DNA of 64,000 nucleotides, taken from contig DATLGL010000004.1 in assembly GCA_035540495.1 (NCBI GenBank), positions 3,211 through 67,210 on the forward strand. Direction: 5' to 3'. Every line of letters begins with the position of its first letter. Position 1 is the stretch's first letter. A program made the translations under genes and the position numbers. This document shows, piece by piece, positions 16,253 to 24,859 of this stretch. Origin of the DNA: DASVEG01 sp035540495 (GTDB lineage: Bacteria > Actinomycetota > Acidimicrobiia > Acidimicrobiales > CADCTF01). The notes beneath the pieces were generated by a model. The model saw only the letters and a list, made by a program, of their open reading frames with translations. It was not told where the DNA came from and ran no database searches.

Positions 16253-17120
16253 ATGCCGCTGACCGCACTCGCCCATAGCCGCGCCAGGACTGACGACGGC
16301 GTTGACCTCTGGACGGCGCGGTCCGGTGTGGGAACGAGAGCCGTCGTTCTCTGCCACGGAGGGCCCGGCTCTTGGGACCAGATGGAACCGGTCGCGGAGA
16401 TGCTCGACGATCTTGCCGTCGTCATCCGGTGGGACCAACGGGGGTGTGGGCGATCCGAAGGGAACGGTCCATACACCTACGAACGCTTCATCGCCGATCT
16501 CGACACAGTCCGACGCCACTGGCAACTCAACTCGTTCGTCGTCGGCGGCCACAGCGGCGGCGCGTCGCTGGCGCTCTTCTACGCCGCATCGCACCCCGAC
16601 CGCACCGCAGGAGTGATCTACATCTCCGGGACGGGTCTTAGCTGGACCGACAAGCACAGCCACGCGTACCGGCAGAACCGGCTCGCTCACCTCGGCACGC
16701 ACCGCGACCGGTGGGAGCAACTGCGCCGCTCGACGGAACTCGACGAGAGCGAGCGACGCGAGCTCACCCTCCTCACCTTCGCGACGGACTTTGGCGACGT
16801 CACCCCACACACGCTCGAACTTGCCCGGCGGTGGCTAGATGAACGATTCGATGTGAATCGCGACTGCAACACCGAACTCGGCCGCGAGATGGGCGAACGA
16901 GAACGTTGGGTGGCGGGACGCCTCGGCAACATCAAGTGCCCGGTTCTGGTCCCACGGTCAACTCGACCCGAGGCCAGCGATCGCCGCCGAACAGCTCGCC
17001 GGAAAGCTTCCCAACGCATCGATGGCGCTCCTCGACGAGGTCGGCCATGTGCCATGGGCAGACCATCCCGAACATCTGCGAGCCGCGCTGCGCTCGTATC
17101 TCAGGCAACTCGGTGCATGA
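16253..17120 (+). pseudogene. Alpha/beta hydrolase (proline iminopeptidase-like), frameshifted
   Basis: The first 235 codons encode a hydrolase with the HGGPGSWD oxyanion loop and nucleophile GGHSGGAS. Near 16953 the frame breaks after CPVLV; reading resumes in another frame (HGQLDPRP, then DEVGHVPWADHPEHLR) to a TGA at 17118-17120. The catalytic Asp and His both lie after the break, so the protein as read is inactive. One or two bases are missing, or there is a sequencing error. Left in one frame it would run on to 17398 as nonsense across an array repeat. Confidence 0.75.
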
Positions 17121-17304
17121 ACGACTATCGGCCAGCGACAGGTCCGGTGCGCGAACGATCGGGGCGCCTATGCGCAGTCACGACGGCTCTTAGGGCTGCC
17201 TGTCCCGGGGTCACAACCCCACGTCCGAACCGATCTCGAGCAACGTGTAGGTCACGCCGGCGCTCGCGTAGCAGGCGGCAGTTCGCTCGTGCGCTTCGCC
17301 AGCG

Positions 17305-17347
17305 CGACCGAACGACGGGTCGGGATCGTCGTTGGTGTCGCAGATCA
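17305..17347 (+). repeat. Array repeat with long imperfect hairpin
   Basis: Box A CGACCGAACGACGG (17305-17318). The copy folds as GCGACC(G)AACGAC / GTCGTTGG(TG)TCGC around an 11-nt loop, a 12-bp stem with one bulged G on the left and TG on the right. Box B is TGTCGCAGATC (17336-17346), offset 31 nt. Confidence 0.65.
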
Positions 17348-17394
17348 CTCACGGACGGTGCGGTCCGCCGACGGGGGCGGCCCGCACCATCCGG

Positions 17395-18138
17395 CTAGCC
17401 CTGGTATAGCCAGATCCAGTTCCCGCTTGGGTCCTTGACCGCCGAGTTGCGCGGCATTCCTTCCGCGTCGCGTGGCGCGACCACTTCTCGCGCACCGGCG
17501 GCAACGGCTCTCTTGTGCGCCTCGGTGAGGTCTTCGACGAGCAGACCGAGTGTCGTTGCGCCAGGCCGGTCGGCTTGATCCGCGTCGGCGACGAGGTGCA
17601 GCAGGAAGAAGTCTTTCTCGCCGTACTTGCTGAACACGAAGCCGGAGTACTCGGCGTCTTCGGTACGCCGGGTGATGTCGTAGTGAAAGCCGAACGCCTT
17701 CTGGTAGAACGCGACGGCGGCGTCGACGTCCTCGACGTTGATCTTGATTTGCACGGGCCGCGCGCCTGTGACGGTTGACATGGTGAGTCCCTTCTCAAGG
17801 TAGTAGTCGATGTCGGCCACTCGAGCGGTCAGCGCGCGCTGCTGTCGCTCCAGCCGCCGACGTTGGGTGGAGAGGACGTCGCGGATCGTTTCCCCGGTCG
17901 GGTCAGCGACCGCGCGCTTGATGTCTTCGATCGGTAGGTCGAGCCAGCGCAACGCCTGGATCACGCGCGCCTCTCGAACCTGTGATCGTCGATAGCGGCG
18001 GTATCCCGTCGCCGCGTCGACCTCCGCAGGATTCAGCAGAGCGACGTCGTCGTAATGCCGCAGCGTGTGCGTCGACAGCCCACTGATCTCGGCGAACTTC
18101 CCGATCGTCAGCAACTCGTCCCCAGCCACGAACCGCAT
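17395..18138 (-). CDS. MerR-family regulator fused to a VOC domain
   Basis: 247 residues. Residues 9 to about 115 are a MerR DNA-binding and dimerisation region: LTIGKFAEISGLSTHTLRHY, then ATGYRRYRRSQV, then a coiled coil RRRLERQQRALTARVADID. From about 128 a VOC module follows, with KINVEDVDAAVAFYQKAFGF and KDPSGNWIWLYQG. An internal ATG at 17781 has its own AAGGGA site 8 nt upstream, so the VOC part may also be made alone. A ligand-sensing regulator is the simplest reading; ligand and operator are unknown. Confidence 0.82.
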   Translation of the reverse strand: MRFVAGDELLTIGKFAEISGLSTHTLRHYDDVALLNPAEVDAATGYRRYRRSQVREARVIQALRWLDLPIEDIKRAVADPTGETIRDVLSTQRRRLERQQRALTARVADIDYYLEKGLTMSTVTGARPVQIKINVEDVDAAVAFYQKAFGFHYDITRRTEDAEYSGFVFSKYGEKDFFLLHLVADADQADRPGATTLGLLVEDLTEAHKRAVAAGAREVVAPRDAEGMPRNSAVKDPSGNWIWLYQG

Positions 18139-18202
18139 CGTGGGGCTTCGGGTAACCCGAAGGTCAAGACCCATCACCGGATTTCTAGAAAGAGATGCGT
18201 CG

Positions 18203-18250
18203 CCACCCGATCGACGGGGGATGCGTGTCCAGCGAGCGCGACAGAATTGC
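18203..18250 (+). repeat. Array repeat, boxes A and B
   Basis: Box A CCACCCGATCGACGG (18203-18217), box B GCGCGACAGAATTGC (18236-18250), offset 33 nt, one of the best box B copies. It lies between divergent MerR-VOC and VOC genes. Confidence 0.65.
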
Positions 18251-18284
18251 CCGCCGCTGCGCGTGCGATGGCTGGGGAGGCACC

Positions 18285-18752
18285 ATGAGCGAAGTCGTGT
18301 TGGAGCCGACGCGGGATCCGGTTTCTGCGTCCCTCGGCGTGGGCGTCGCAATCAACATCAGCGCCCGCGACGCGAAGGCGCTCATCAGGTGGATGCAAGA
18401 CGTGCTCGGGTTCAACCTCGTTGCCCTGTACCAGGATCTGGACGACGGGCACGTGCGCGCATCGCGTTTGGAGTTCGGCAACCACGCGGTCCACGTGTCG
18501 CAACGCGGACCCTCCGAGACCGCGCCGCGCTACGGCGTCGGTATCGGTGTGATCGCCGCTGACGAAGCCGCGGTCGACGCGCTGCACGCGCGGGCCTTGG
18601 CCGCTGGTGCGGAGGTCGTGACTGTTCCGGAACAGTCCTTCACCGGCTCGTACCGGTTCAGCGTGCGCGACCCTGAGGGTGACGTCTGGGGCGTGGGCAC
18701 CACGTGGCACGACAAGCCAGCCTCGCTGAACCTCCCTGAGCGCGTGATCTGA
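18285..18752 (+). CDS. VOC-family protein
   Basis: 155 residues from ATG at 18285. Modules: VAINISARDAKALIRWMQDVLGF at the start, HVRASRLEFGNHAVHVS in the middle and YRFSVRDPEGDVWGVGTTW at the end. That pattern (DPEGNxW) is typical of glyoxalase-like and antibiotic-binding VOC proteins. It stands in its own cassette with repeats on both sides (18203 and 18784). Confidence 0.82.
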   Translation: MSEVVLEPTRDPVSASLGVGVAINISARDAKALIRWMQDVLGFNLVALYQDLDDGHVRASRLEFGNHAVHVSQRGPSETAPRYGVGIGVIAADEAAVDALHARALAAGAEVVTVPEQSFTGSYRFSVRDPEGDVWGVGTTWHDKPASLNLPERVI

Positions 18753-18783
18753 CGCGCTTCAACGACACGTCGAGACGCGGGCG

Positions 18784-18797
18784 CGACCCAGCGACGG
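18784..18797 (+). repeat. Array repeat, box A
   Basis: CGACCCAGCGACGG followed by TCGG; CGACC and GGTCG can pair. Box B is degenerate. Confidence 0.55.
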
Positions 18798-18867
18798 TCG
18801 GCGCTCGTTCCGATGCGTCCGAAGTATCCGGCACCCGTGGCTCGTCGGTGCGGTACGGATCGCGAGC

Positions 18868-19629
18868 GTGTTCGCCGAGGTTCATCGCGCGGCTGCGCCT
18901 TCGTTCGTGGTGGCAAGCATTCCGCATGGCGGACGGCAGTGGCCGGAGAGCGCTGCGGAGGATCTAGTCGTGGCACCGGAGTCCGTTGTATCGGACTGGC
19001 ACACGCCAGAGCTCTACTCGTTCCTCGCGGACGTAGGAGTGGACGCAGTCGAGAACAGAGCGAGCCGCTTCGTCGCTGACCCCAACAGGGATCCGTCCAC
19101 GGGCTTTGGATCAATCAACAACCATGTTGTTGCCGACACCGACTTCCGAGGTACGCGGCTCTACCGACGCCATCTCACGCCCGGTGACGTCTCGGCCCGT
19201 GTAGCGCTGGCCCACGCCCCTTACCATGAGGCATTGGATCTGCTCGCCGGGGAGGCCGTCGCGCGGCACGGCCGAGTTCTGGTCCTTGACCTCCACTGTT
19301 TCGGTGCCGACGTTGACGCCGACATCGTGATCGGCGATGGGTGGGGCACGACCGCTTCGAGCGCAACCGTCGCAGCGGTCGAACACGTCCTCGAGCACCA
19401 AGGATTCCGCACCGTGCGCAACCAGAAGTTTCCCGGCGGGTGGATCGTGCGAAGGCATGGCCGTCCACCAGTGAGGGAAGCGATCCAGCTTGAACTCAAT
19501 GCCCGCACCTATATCGATCCCGACACGGCACGGGGCGTGTTCGGTCTACCCCCATACGACGCCAGGTTTGAAGCTGTCCAACAACGGCTCCGCAGTGCGC
19601 TCGCGGCATTGCCGCAGCTCTTGAACTGA
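18868..19629 (+). CDS. N-formylglutamate amidohydrolase-family protein
   Basis: 253 residues from GTG at 18868. Family motifs in order: VVASIPHGGRQWP, the SRFVADPNRDP substrate/metal segment, YHEALDLLAGEAV and VLVLDLHCFG, then PPVREAIQLELNARTYID. Members cleave N-formylglutamate in histidine breakdown or similar N-acyl bonds. No hut genes are near, so the true substrate is uncertain. No clear array repeat separates it from the next gene. Confidence 0.82.
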   Translation: MFAEVHRAAAPSFVVASIPHGGRQWPESAAEDLVVAPESVVSDWHTPELYSFLADVGVDAVENRASRFVADPNRDPSTGFGSINNHVVADTDFRGTRLYRRHLTPGDVSARVALAHAPYHEALDLLAGEAVARHGRVLVLDLHCFGADVDADIVIGDGWGTTASSATVAAVEHVLEHQGFRTVRNQKFPGGWIVRRHGRPPVREAIQLELNARTYIDPDTARGVFGLPPYDARFEAVQQRLRSALAALPQLLN

Positions 19630-19743
19630 GTCGTTCGGCTTGCTAGCAGAAGCGGAGTAGTAGAGCCGACAGCGCCGGCCTTCGCCGGGGAGACGCTGTG
19701 CGCGTGGACGGCTCTTGTCGGACGCAGCCGCTACGTTCGGCGG

Positions 19744-20304
19744 ATGGGGATTCTCGTCGTTGGTCTTGGTGGCACAACACGAGCGGACTCATCGACGGAG
19801 AAGGCCCTGCGAGCGAGTCTTGACGCTGTGGAGCGGTCCGGCGCGGAGACAGTGCTGTTCGGAGCGGTTGACCTGGATCTGCCGATGTATGCGCCGGAGC
19901 GTTCGGCCCGGACGCCGAACGCGCATCGTCTGATCGAGGCACTCCGTGCGAGCGCAGGAGTCATCGTCGCCTCCCCTGGCTACCACGGGACCCTGTCAGG
20001 TCTGGTGAAGAACGCCCTCGACTACATCGAGGACATGCGCGAGGACGATCCCCCATATCTCGACGGGCGAGCGGTGGGCACGATCGCCTGTGCCTACGGT
20101 TGGCCCGCGACAATTCATACCCTTGCCGCACTTCGCTCGGTGGCCCACGCGCTCCGCGGCTGGCCCACGCCAATGGGCGCTGGCGTCAACACGGCCGAGA
20201 ACATCTTCGGCGATGACGGCACCGTGATCGATGACAAGAGTCGCTTTCAGCTGGAACTCGTCGGACGACAAGTCGTCGAGTTCGCGCAAATGCGCCGTAC
20301 ATGA
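19744..20304 (+). CDS. NADPH-dependent FMN reductase-like flavoprotein
   Basis: 186 residues. The flavodoxin-like fold is shown by ILVVGLGGTTRADSST (phosphate-binding loop), LDLPMYAPE, and SPGYHGTLSGLVKNALDY, the signature FMN-contact segment. Family members reduce FMN, azo dyes or quinones with NADPH. Start ATG 19744. Ends 8 nt before a strong array repeat. Confidence 0.88.
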   Translation: MGILVVGLGGTTRADSSTEKALRASLDAVERSGAETVLFGAVDLDLPMYAPERSARTPNAHRLIEALRASAGVIVASPGYHGTLSGLVKNALDYIEDMREDDPPYLDGRAVGTIACAYGWPATIHTLAALRSVAHALRGWPTPMGAGVNTAENIFGDDGTVIDDKSRFQLELVGRQVVEFAQMRRT

Positions 20305-20312
20305 CGAGCAGG

Positions 20313-20359
20313 CGACCCGAACGACGGTTCGTGCGTGGTGGAGTTCGCGCCAGATCAGC
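20313..20359 (+). repeat. Array repeat, boxes A and B
   Basis: Box A CGACCCGAACGACGG (20313-20327), identical to that at 3312, box B GCGCCAGATCAGC (20347-20359), offset 34 nt. Contains the hairpin CGAAC-GACG-GTTCG. Confidence 0.65.
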
Positions 20360-20386
20360 GGCGGGTTCCGTGCCCGGCGCAAGTGG

Positions 20387-21259
20387 TCAGCTAGCAGCGG
20401 TCAGGTGCCGGACGACCTCTGGAAGGGCCGCTTCGTGCGCCGCATCGAGGGCTTCGGGTGTGCCGCCGTTGTCGAAGGGCGTCGGAGGCATCTGCCCCTT
20501 GGGCCAGGGGCGGATGATGACGTGTCCGCATTCGGGGAAGTGGAGCCGCTGCACGCCTTCGCTCCGCCCATGGGCGGCCATGCGGTCACAGATCATCTCG
20601 GCCATTAACGACGCCGGGCAGGCAGCGTCCTCGCCGCCCGACAACAACAACAGCGGCCCGTTCGCCCTTTCGACAGCGATGGCCGCCGCGGCGACTGCCT
20701 CCGACTGTTCGAGCGCCGCGAGGTAGACACCAACCGAGCGCAGCCCGAGGTCAGTGCGCTCGGGCAGAAGGCCGCGCACCGCCGGAACGAACGGCACGGG
20801 CTCGCCCCCGATGCTCCAGCTTGATCGAAACGACAGGCCCCGGACCCGCCCGCGGGGGTCGTAGCCGAACCACGCCACTGACTGGGGAGCGATGGCAACA
20901 ACAGGGCCGAAGTGATCAGGAAACGTCGACGCCGCGAGGAGGCTGAGCTCGGCGCCCTTGGATCCGCCGATCAGGCCGACTCGCCCCTGTCGGATCTCCG
21001 GCCGTCGTCGGAGCCACTCGGCGGCAGCAACCACCGTCTCGACGGGGATCTCGCAGATCGCTGTCGGCAGCGGGTCGATGCCGAAGTAGGCGGCAGCGAG
21101 CACCGCTATGCCGTGGGGAGCCAACAGCGAACCCCACCAGCCCGGGATACCTCCACCTGAGCCGCTCAGCGCGACGACCGCGGGGTGAGGCCCTGGGCCA
21201 TCCGGAACCCAGTACACCCCCGCCACCCCCGGCTCGCGCACCTCGATCTTCGTCGGCAC
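20387..21259 (-). CDS. Dienelactone/BAAT-type alpha/beta hydrolase
   Basis: About 290 residues from GTG at 21259. The nucleophile motif GGSKGAELSLL is the form found in acyl-CoA thioester hydrolase / bile-acid-CoA transferase C-terminal domains. The Asp is in GGEDAACPA and the His in ECGHVIIRP. The oxyanion region is ALSGSGGGIPG. Substrate unknown. The reading frame continues up to 21346, but the added residues are not protein-like. Shares a cassette with the beta-lactamase-fold gene. Confidence 0.8.
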   Translation of the reverse strand: MPTKIEVREPGVAGVYWVPDGPGPHPAVVALSGSGGGIPGWWGSLLAPHGIAVLAAAYFGIDPLPTAICEIPVETVVAAAEWLRRRPEIRQGRVGLIGGSKGAELSLLAASTFPDHFGPVVAIAPQSVAWFGYDPRGRVRGLSFRSSWSIGGEPVPFVPAVRGLLPERTDLGLRSVGVYLAALEQSEAVAAAAIAVERANGPLLLLSGGEDAACPASLMAEMICDRMAAHGRSEGVQRLHFPECGHVIIRPWPKGQMPPTPFDNGGTPEALDAAHEAALPEVVRHLTAAS

Positions 21260-21367
21260 CGACCTCAGTCTGCGCCGGACGGAGACATCGTCGCCATGCG
21301 TACGGATGGACGGCTGCGGGCGTGGGTCTTCGCGCCCGAAGTGCACTCGCCACCGCGCGTGCGGTAG

Positions 21368-22342
21368 CTACGACAGCGCCGTTACCGCTCGCTCGGCGAT
21401 CGACGCGACGTCAACGCTTGCGTTGGTGCAGTACGAAACCGACACAGCATCGCCGATCCAGAGTTCGGCGTAGCCGCCAAAGCTGGCCCCGTTGTGCCAC
21501 GCGAACGTCTGACCCCTGTACTCCCGAACCATGAACCCGAGGCCCATCCGCAGATCTGGCATCGGCATGCTCACTTGAGGATGTGTCGCCAGTACGACCG
21601 CGCTGTAATGCCTCTCGTCCGGGTCCGTCAGGGCAACTACCAGACGCTCTTGGTCGCGCGCTGAGAGCCACAGCCCACCAGCGGCGAGCGGCGGGTACAT
21701 GTTCGGCGACGTATTCCACGCGCCATCAGCGCCCCGGTCGTAGCCGACGGCAGCGCCCGGCGGGCCGGGAGGCTCGAAGAACCCACCGTCTTCCACGCCA
21801 AGAGCCCGCACGAAGTGGTTCATGTAGTCGCCGAAGTCCACGTCGACGACGTCCTCGATGAGCTGTTGCAGCACGCCGTAGCCGTCATTGCTGTAAGCCC
21901 AGCTCTCACCGACGGGACCCAGGCAGGAGATTCGCCCATCGACGAGGTCTGCGAAGCGGCGGGGACAACCCACGAGACCTCGCGTCATGACGGCGGGCTC
22001 GAGAGGAGCCGTGTGGGTCAGGAGCGCGCGGATCGGAACCGCTGTCGCCGATCCGGATGCGTCGACGACCTCCAGGCTCCGAAGGTGTCGGTTTGCGTCG
22101 TCGTCTAGCTCGAAGCGGCCTTCGAGGTGCATCGCGACGATCGCCAGCGCGGTGAGTGGCTTCGAAACCGAGTACGCGCGGAAGGGAGTCGCCTCGGTCG
22201 CCACCCGACTCGCCAGCTCAGCCTCGCCAAGCGCAGCGGTAGCGACCTCGGCGCCACGTGCCGCCGCTCCAGCAAGCGACGGAACCTGGCCGCCCGCGAT
22301 CGCTTCATCGAACAGGGACTCGATGATGCCCCTTACCGTCAC
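21368..22342 (-). CDS. Serine beta-lactamase-fold hydrolase (class C/esterase type)
   Basis: About 324 residues from GTG at 22342. SxxK is SVSKPL near residue 60, YxN is YSNDGYG near 150 and the third motif HNGASFGGY is near 290. That set is characteristic of class C beta-lactamases, DD-peptidases and related esterases. No signal peptide is evident, so a cytoplasmic esterase is more likely than a secreted beta-lactamase. Located just downstream of the hydrolase gene on the same strand. Confidence 0.8.
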   Translation of the reverse strand: MTVRGIIESLFDEAIAGGQVPSLAGAAARGAEVATAALGEAELASRVATEATPFRAYSVSKPLTALAIVAMHLEGRFELDDDANRHLRSLEVVDASGSATAVPIRALLTHTAPLEPAVMTRGLVGCPRRFADLVDGRISCLGPVGESWAYSNDGYGVLQQLIEDVVDVDFGDYMNHFVRALGVEDGGFFEPPGPPGAAVGYDRGADGAWNTSPNMYPPLAAGGLWLSARDQERLVVALTDPDERHYSAVVLATHPQVSMPMPDLRMGLGFMVREYRGQTFAWHNGASFGGYAELWIGDAVSVSYCTNASVDVASIAERAVTALS

Positions 22343-22386
22343 AGCGGCAATGTAGGCAGGAGGGCGCTTCGAGCGCTGGGTCGGCC

Positions 22387-22431
22387 CGACCAGATCGACG
22401 GGAGCGTGCGCTTTCTCAACGCGACGGAACC
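22387..22431 (+). repeat. Array repeat, boxes A and B
   Basis: Box A CGACCAGATCGACGG (22387-22401), identical to the copy at 23186. Box B ACGCGACGGAACC (22419-22431), offset 32 nt. The left side GGTCGGCCCGACC can form a separate small hairpin. Confidence 0.65.
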
Positions 22432-22464
22432 ACACCAGCACGCGTCCGCTGCGACACTGAGCGC

Positions 22465-23163
22465 GTGAGAGCGGTCGTGCTGGTCCACGCCCCACTGGTT
22501 GGTCCGTCGACATGGCGTTGGGTCGCCGAGGAGTTGCGGCGACACGGTCACGACGTCTTCGTGCCGGTTCTCCGCGATGACGCCGAGACGGGCGGGGAGC
22601 GGTTGCAGGATTCGCTGGTCGACCGTGCGGCTTCGGCCGTGCCTCCTGACAGCGACGTCGTTCTCGTGGGCCACAGCGGTGGCGGCATGCTGCTCCCGCT
22701 CATTGCCGATCGTTCGAGCGCCCGATCGGTGAGGTACGTCTTCGTCGACTCGGGGCTCTCGCCCGCCGAAGGAGCGTTGGAGCTCGCTGGTGACGAGTTC
22801 CGAGCGTCGCTTCAGAAGCGTGTCGAACCTGACGGACGCTTGCCGGGCTGGCACACGTGGTGGGGTGACGACGCGATGGATTGGATGGTGACGGACGCCG
22901 AGCGCCGAGCCGAGGTGATCGTGTACATCCCACGACTCGCGCTCGCCTACTTCGACGTTCAACGTCCGCTGCCCGCAGGATGGCGGTCGTCGCTATGCGG
23001 CTAGGTGCTCCTCAGCGAGGTGTACCGAGCATCGGCCAACGAGGCGAAGGCGGCGGGATGGCGCGTTCTCGAGGTTCTCGGCACACACCTTGAGTTGGTG
23101 AATCGTCCCGTCGCTGTCGCCGACGCGATCGTCGAGGTGGGTCGCTTGACCGCCCCGGAGTAG
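22465..23163 (+). pseudogene. Alpha/beta hydrolase interrupted by an in-frame stop
   Basis: The first 179 codons encode an alpha/beta hydrolase with nucleophile GHSGGGMLLP and preceding HAPLVGP. A TAG at 23002-23004 ends it. In the same frame, reading continues as a hydrolase C-terminus: SEVYRASANEAKAAGW, then LGTHLELVNRPVAVA with the expected catalytic His, to a TAG at 23161-23163. So a single nonsense codon (or a sequencing error) has cut off the catalytic His. The length of the two parts together is normal for the family. Confidence 0.7.
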
Positions 23164-23185
23164 GGCGCGTTCTAAATCGAGACGG

Positions 23186-23232
23186 CGACCAGATCGACGG
23201 GTGCGGGAGCTGGGTGCCCGCAACAGATTCGC
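23186..23232 (+). repeat. Array repeat, boxes A and B
   Basis: Box A CGACCAGATCGACGG (23186-23200), then TGCGGG-AGCTGGGTG-CCCGCA hairpin, then box B CCCGCAACAGATTCGC (23217-23232), offset 31 nt. Confidence 0.65.
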
Positions 23233-23270
23233 GGCGACGCCGCCGATTCCGGCCGCGTAAGGATGTGCGG

Positions 23271-23948
23271 GTGCCGTCGGATTCCTTCGCAGAGGTGGCT
23301 GCGGCGGGCTGCAGTGCGATTCTGGACGGCTCTCACGGGACAGAGGAGCCGCCTGAGCGAACGGGCCGTTGGGGCCCGTCCTTGGTCTTCCGCCCACGCG
23401 AAGAGCTGTCACTGGCGCTAGCCGCGCTCGCCACCGAAGCAGCGGTGCGCGCAGGCGCTCACCACTGGCGCTCCGGCGACATCGGTCGCAGTCACGTCAC
23501 GATTCGCGCGCTCGAGCCCTACGTCGACGCGATCCCTGGAGATCGCCGGGAGCGCTACTTGGCTGCTGCTCGAAGGGCGGCCGCCGGCCTCGGTCCCGTC
23601 CAGTTCGCGTTCGATGGCGTGACGCTCTCGACTGGCAGCGTGATGGCGAGGGCGATACCCCTTGACGATCGCGCTGATCGTGTCCGCCAGCGGCTCGACG
23701 ACGAGCTCGCTGACGACGGCTGGCTCGAGCGCCGGGTATTTCCCAACGGTCGAGATCCGATCTGGTACTGCTCCGTTCTCCACTTCGCCGGTCAGATCGC
23801 TGACCCACAGGCCCTCGTCGAGTGGGCAGAAGCGCAACACGGCGTCTCGCTCGGCGGTGCCAGCTTCACCGAACTCGACTTGTGCACCTGGGCGTTTGAT
23901 GGCACGGCGATGACACCACGAGTCGTCGGTGTCGCTTCCACCGCTTGA
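23271..23948 (+). CDS. 2H phosphoesterase / LigT-like protein (tentative)
   Basis: 225 residues from GTG at 23271 with a GGATG-type site. The motif RSHVTIRAL and a second His in WYCSVLHFAG are consistent with the two H-x-T/S repeats of the 2H phosphoesterase superfamily (2'-5' RNA ligase/cyclic phosphodiesterase-like). The second motif is imperfect. An alternative is an unrelated protein. No partner gene suggests the substrate. Confidence 0.55.
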   Translation: MPSDSFAEVAAAGCSAILDGSHGTEEPPERTGRWGPSLVFRPREELSLALAALATEAAVRAGAHHWRSGDIGRSHVTIRALEPYVDAIPGDRRERYLAAARRAAAGLGPVQFAFDGVTLSTGSVMARAIPLDDRADRVRQRLDDELADDGWLERRVFPNGRDPIWYCSVLHFAGQIADPQALVEWAEAQHGVSLGGASFTELDLCTWAFDGTAMTPRVVGVASTA

Positions 23949-24004
23949 ACAGCGGTTTCGGTGCGTGGGTGCGTACGGAAGAACGGCTCGGTGGGCGGCT
24001 CACC

Positions 24005-24019
24005 GTACCGAACGACCCG
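24005..24019 (+). repeat. Array repeat variant
   Basis: GTACCGAACGACCCG, in a spacer of about 140 nt between the 2H-like gene and the membrane protein gene. No clear box B. Confidence 0.35.
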
Positions 24020-24087
24020 CGTGCCGCCCGTGCCGACGTGCGCTCGGCGATCTTCGGCGCCTCGATGATCGCGTAGTCAGCCACTAT

Positions 24088-24672
24088 GTGGTTGTGCATC
24101 CTTCGTGGCGGTATCGGCTCGTCGAGGTCGGGATGCTCACAACCGCATTTGTGGGGATCGGCATCCTCGTCTGGGCGGCGACGCTTGCCTTCCAGCGCAG
24201 GCCGCTCCCGACCTGGATGTGGATCGTGTTCGGCTTGGTGTGTGTCATCGCGGCCCCGTTGATGATCTTGCAGGGGCGCCAACACGAAAATCCCGAAGGG
24301 GCGTTACGCCATTCCTCGGGCGAGTTCGTCGTTCTTCACGGATACCGGGAGCGTCGTCAGCGGGGGACGAGGTTGGCGCTCAACTGGAGGTACAACGCGC
24401 GGACCTACATGTTCGTGCCGCTCGGTCTGGTGATGGCGGCGTCCGGAGGACTGACTCTCCTCACCGACGGCGCATGGTGGAAGGAGACCGCCGGTGCGGT
24501 CATCGTGATTCTGGTCCTTGTCGCTACTGGAGCTCTGGTCCGATGGCTGCTGCTGCCGGTCGACGCAGAATCCAAGGCCAGGCTCGAGGCCTACTACGAA
24601 GACATGCGGTGGGACTGGGGATGGATTCTCCGCAAAGGCAGGTCGTTGCGCGCACGACGCCGCCTGGGCTGA
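24088..24672 (+). CDS. Membrane protein, four predicted helices
   Basis: About 194 residues from GTG at 24088. Two helices near 12-32 and 42-60, a soluble stretch of about 45 residues, then two further helices near 110-128 and 135-155, and a charged tail (EAYYEDMRWDWGWILRKGRS). The paired-hairpin layout with a cytoplasmic tail suggests two tandem helical hairpins. No family recognised. Confidence 0.55.
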   Translation: MVVHPSWRYRLVEVGMLTTAFVGIGILVWAATLAFQRRPLPTWMWIVFGLVCVIAAPLMILQGRQHENPEGALRHSSGEFVVLHGYRERRQRGTRLALNWRYNARTYMFVPLGLVMAASGGLTLLTDGAWWKETAGAVIVILVLVATGALVRWLLLPVDAESKARLEAYYEDMRWDWGWILRKGRSLRARRRLG

Positions 24673-24723
24673 GGAGGTAAGGCCCGACACGATCGACGAG
24701 TTGCGACCCGAGCCGGCCCGCCG

Positions 24724-24768
24724 CGACCGATCGACGGGAGCGTGTGCTGATCGGGCGCGACCGAACGC
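24724..24768 (+). repeat. Array repeat, boxes A and B
   Basis: Box A CGACCGATCGACGG (24724-24737), box B GCGCGACCGAACGC (24755-24768), offset 31 nt. Followed by about 90 nt before the kinase gene. Confidence 0.65.
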
Positions 24769-24859
24769 TCAGCGAGTGGTGACCAGCACGCAGTGTCTGT
24801 CGCGAGGGTCCGGATGTCGTCCTGACGCCGGCGCAGGAAGGTGGTGCGAGACTCTGGCG

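Noticed and set aside
21260..21346. N-terminal extension of the dienelactone-type hydrolase
   Set aside because: The extra residues are not protein-like; GTG at 21259 fits the domain start better.
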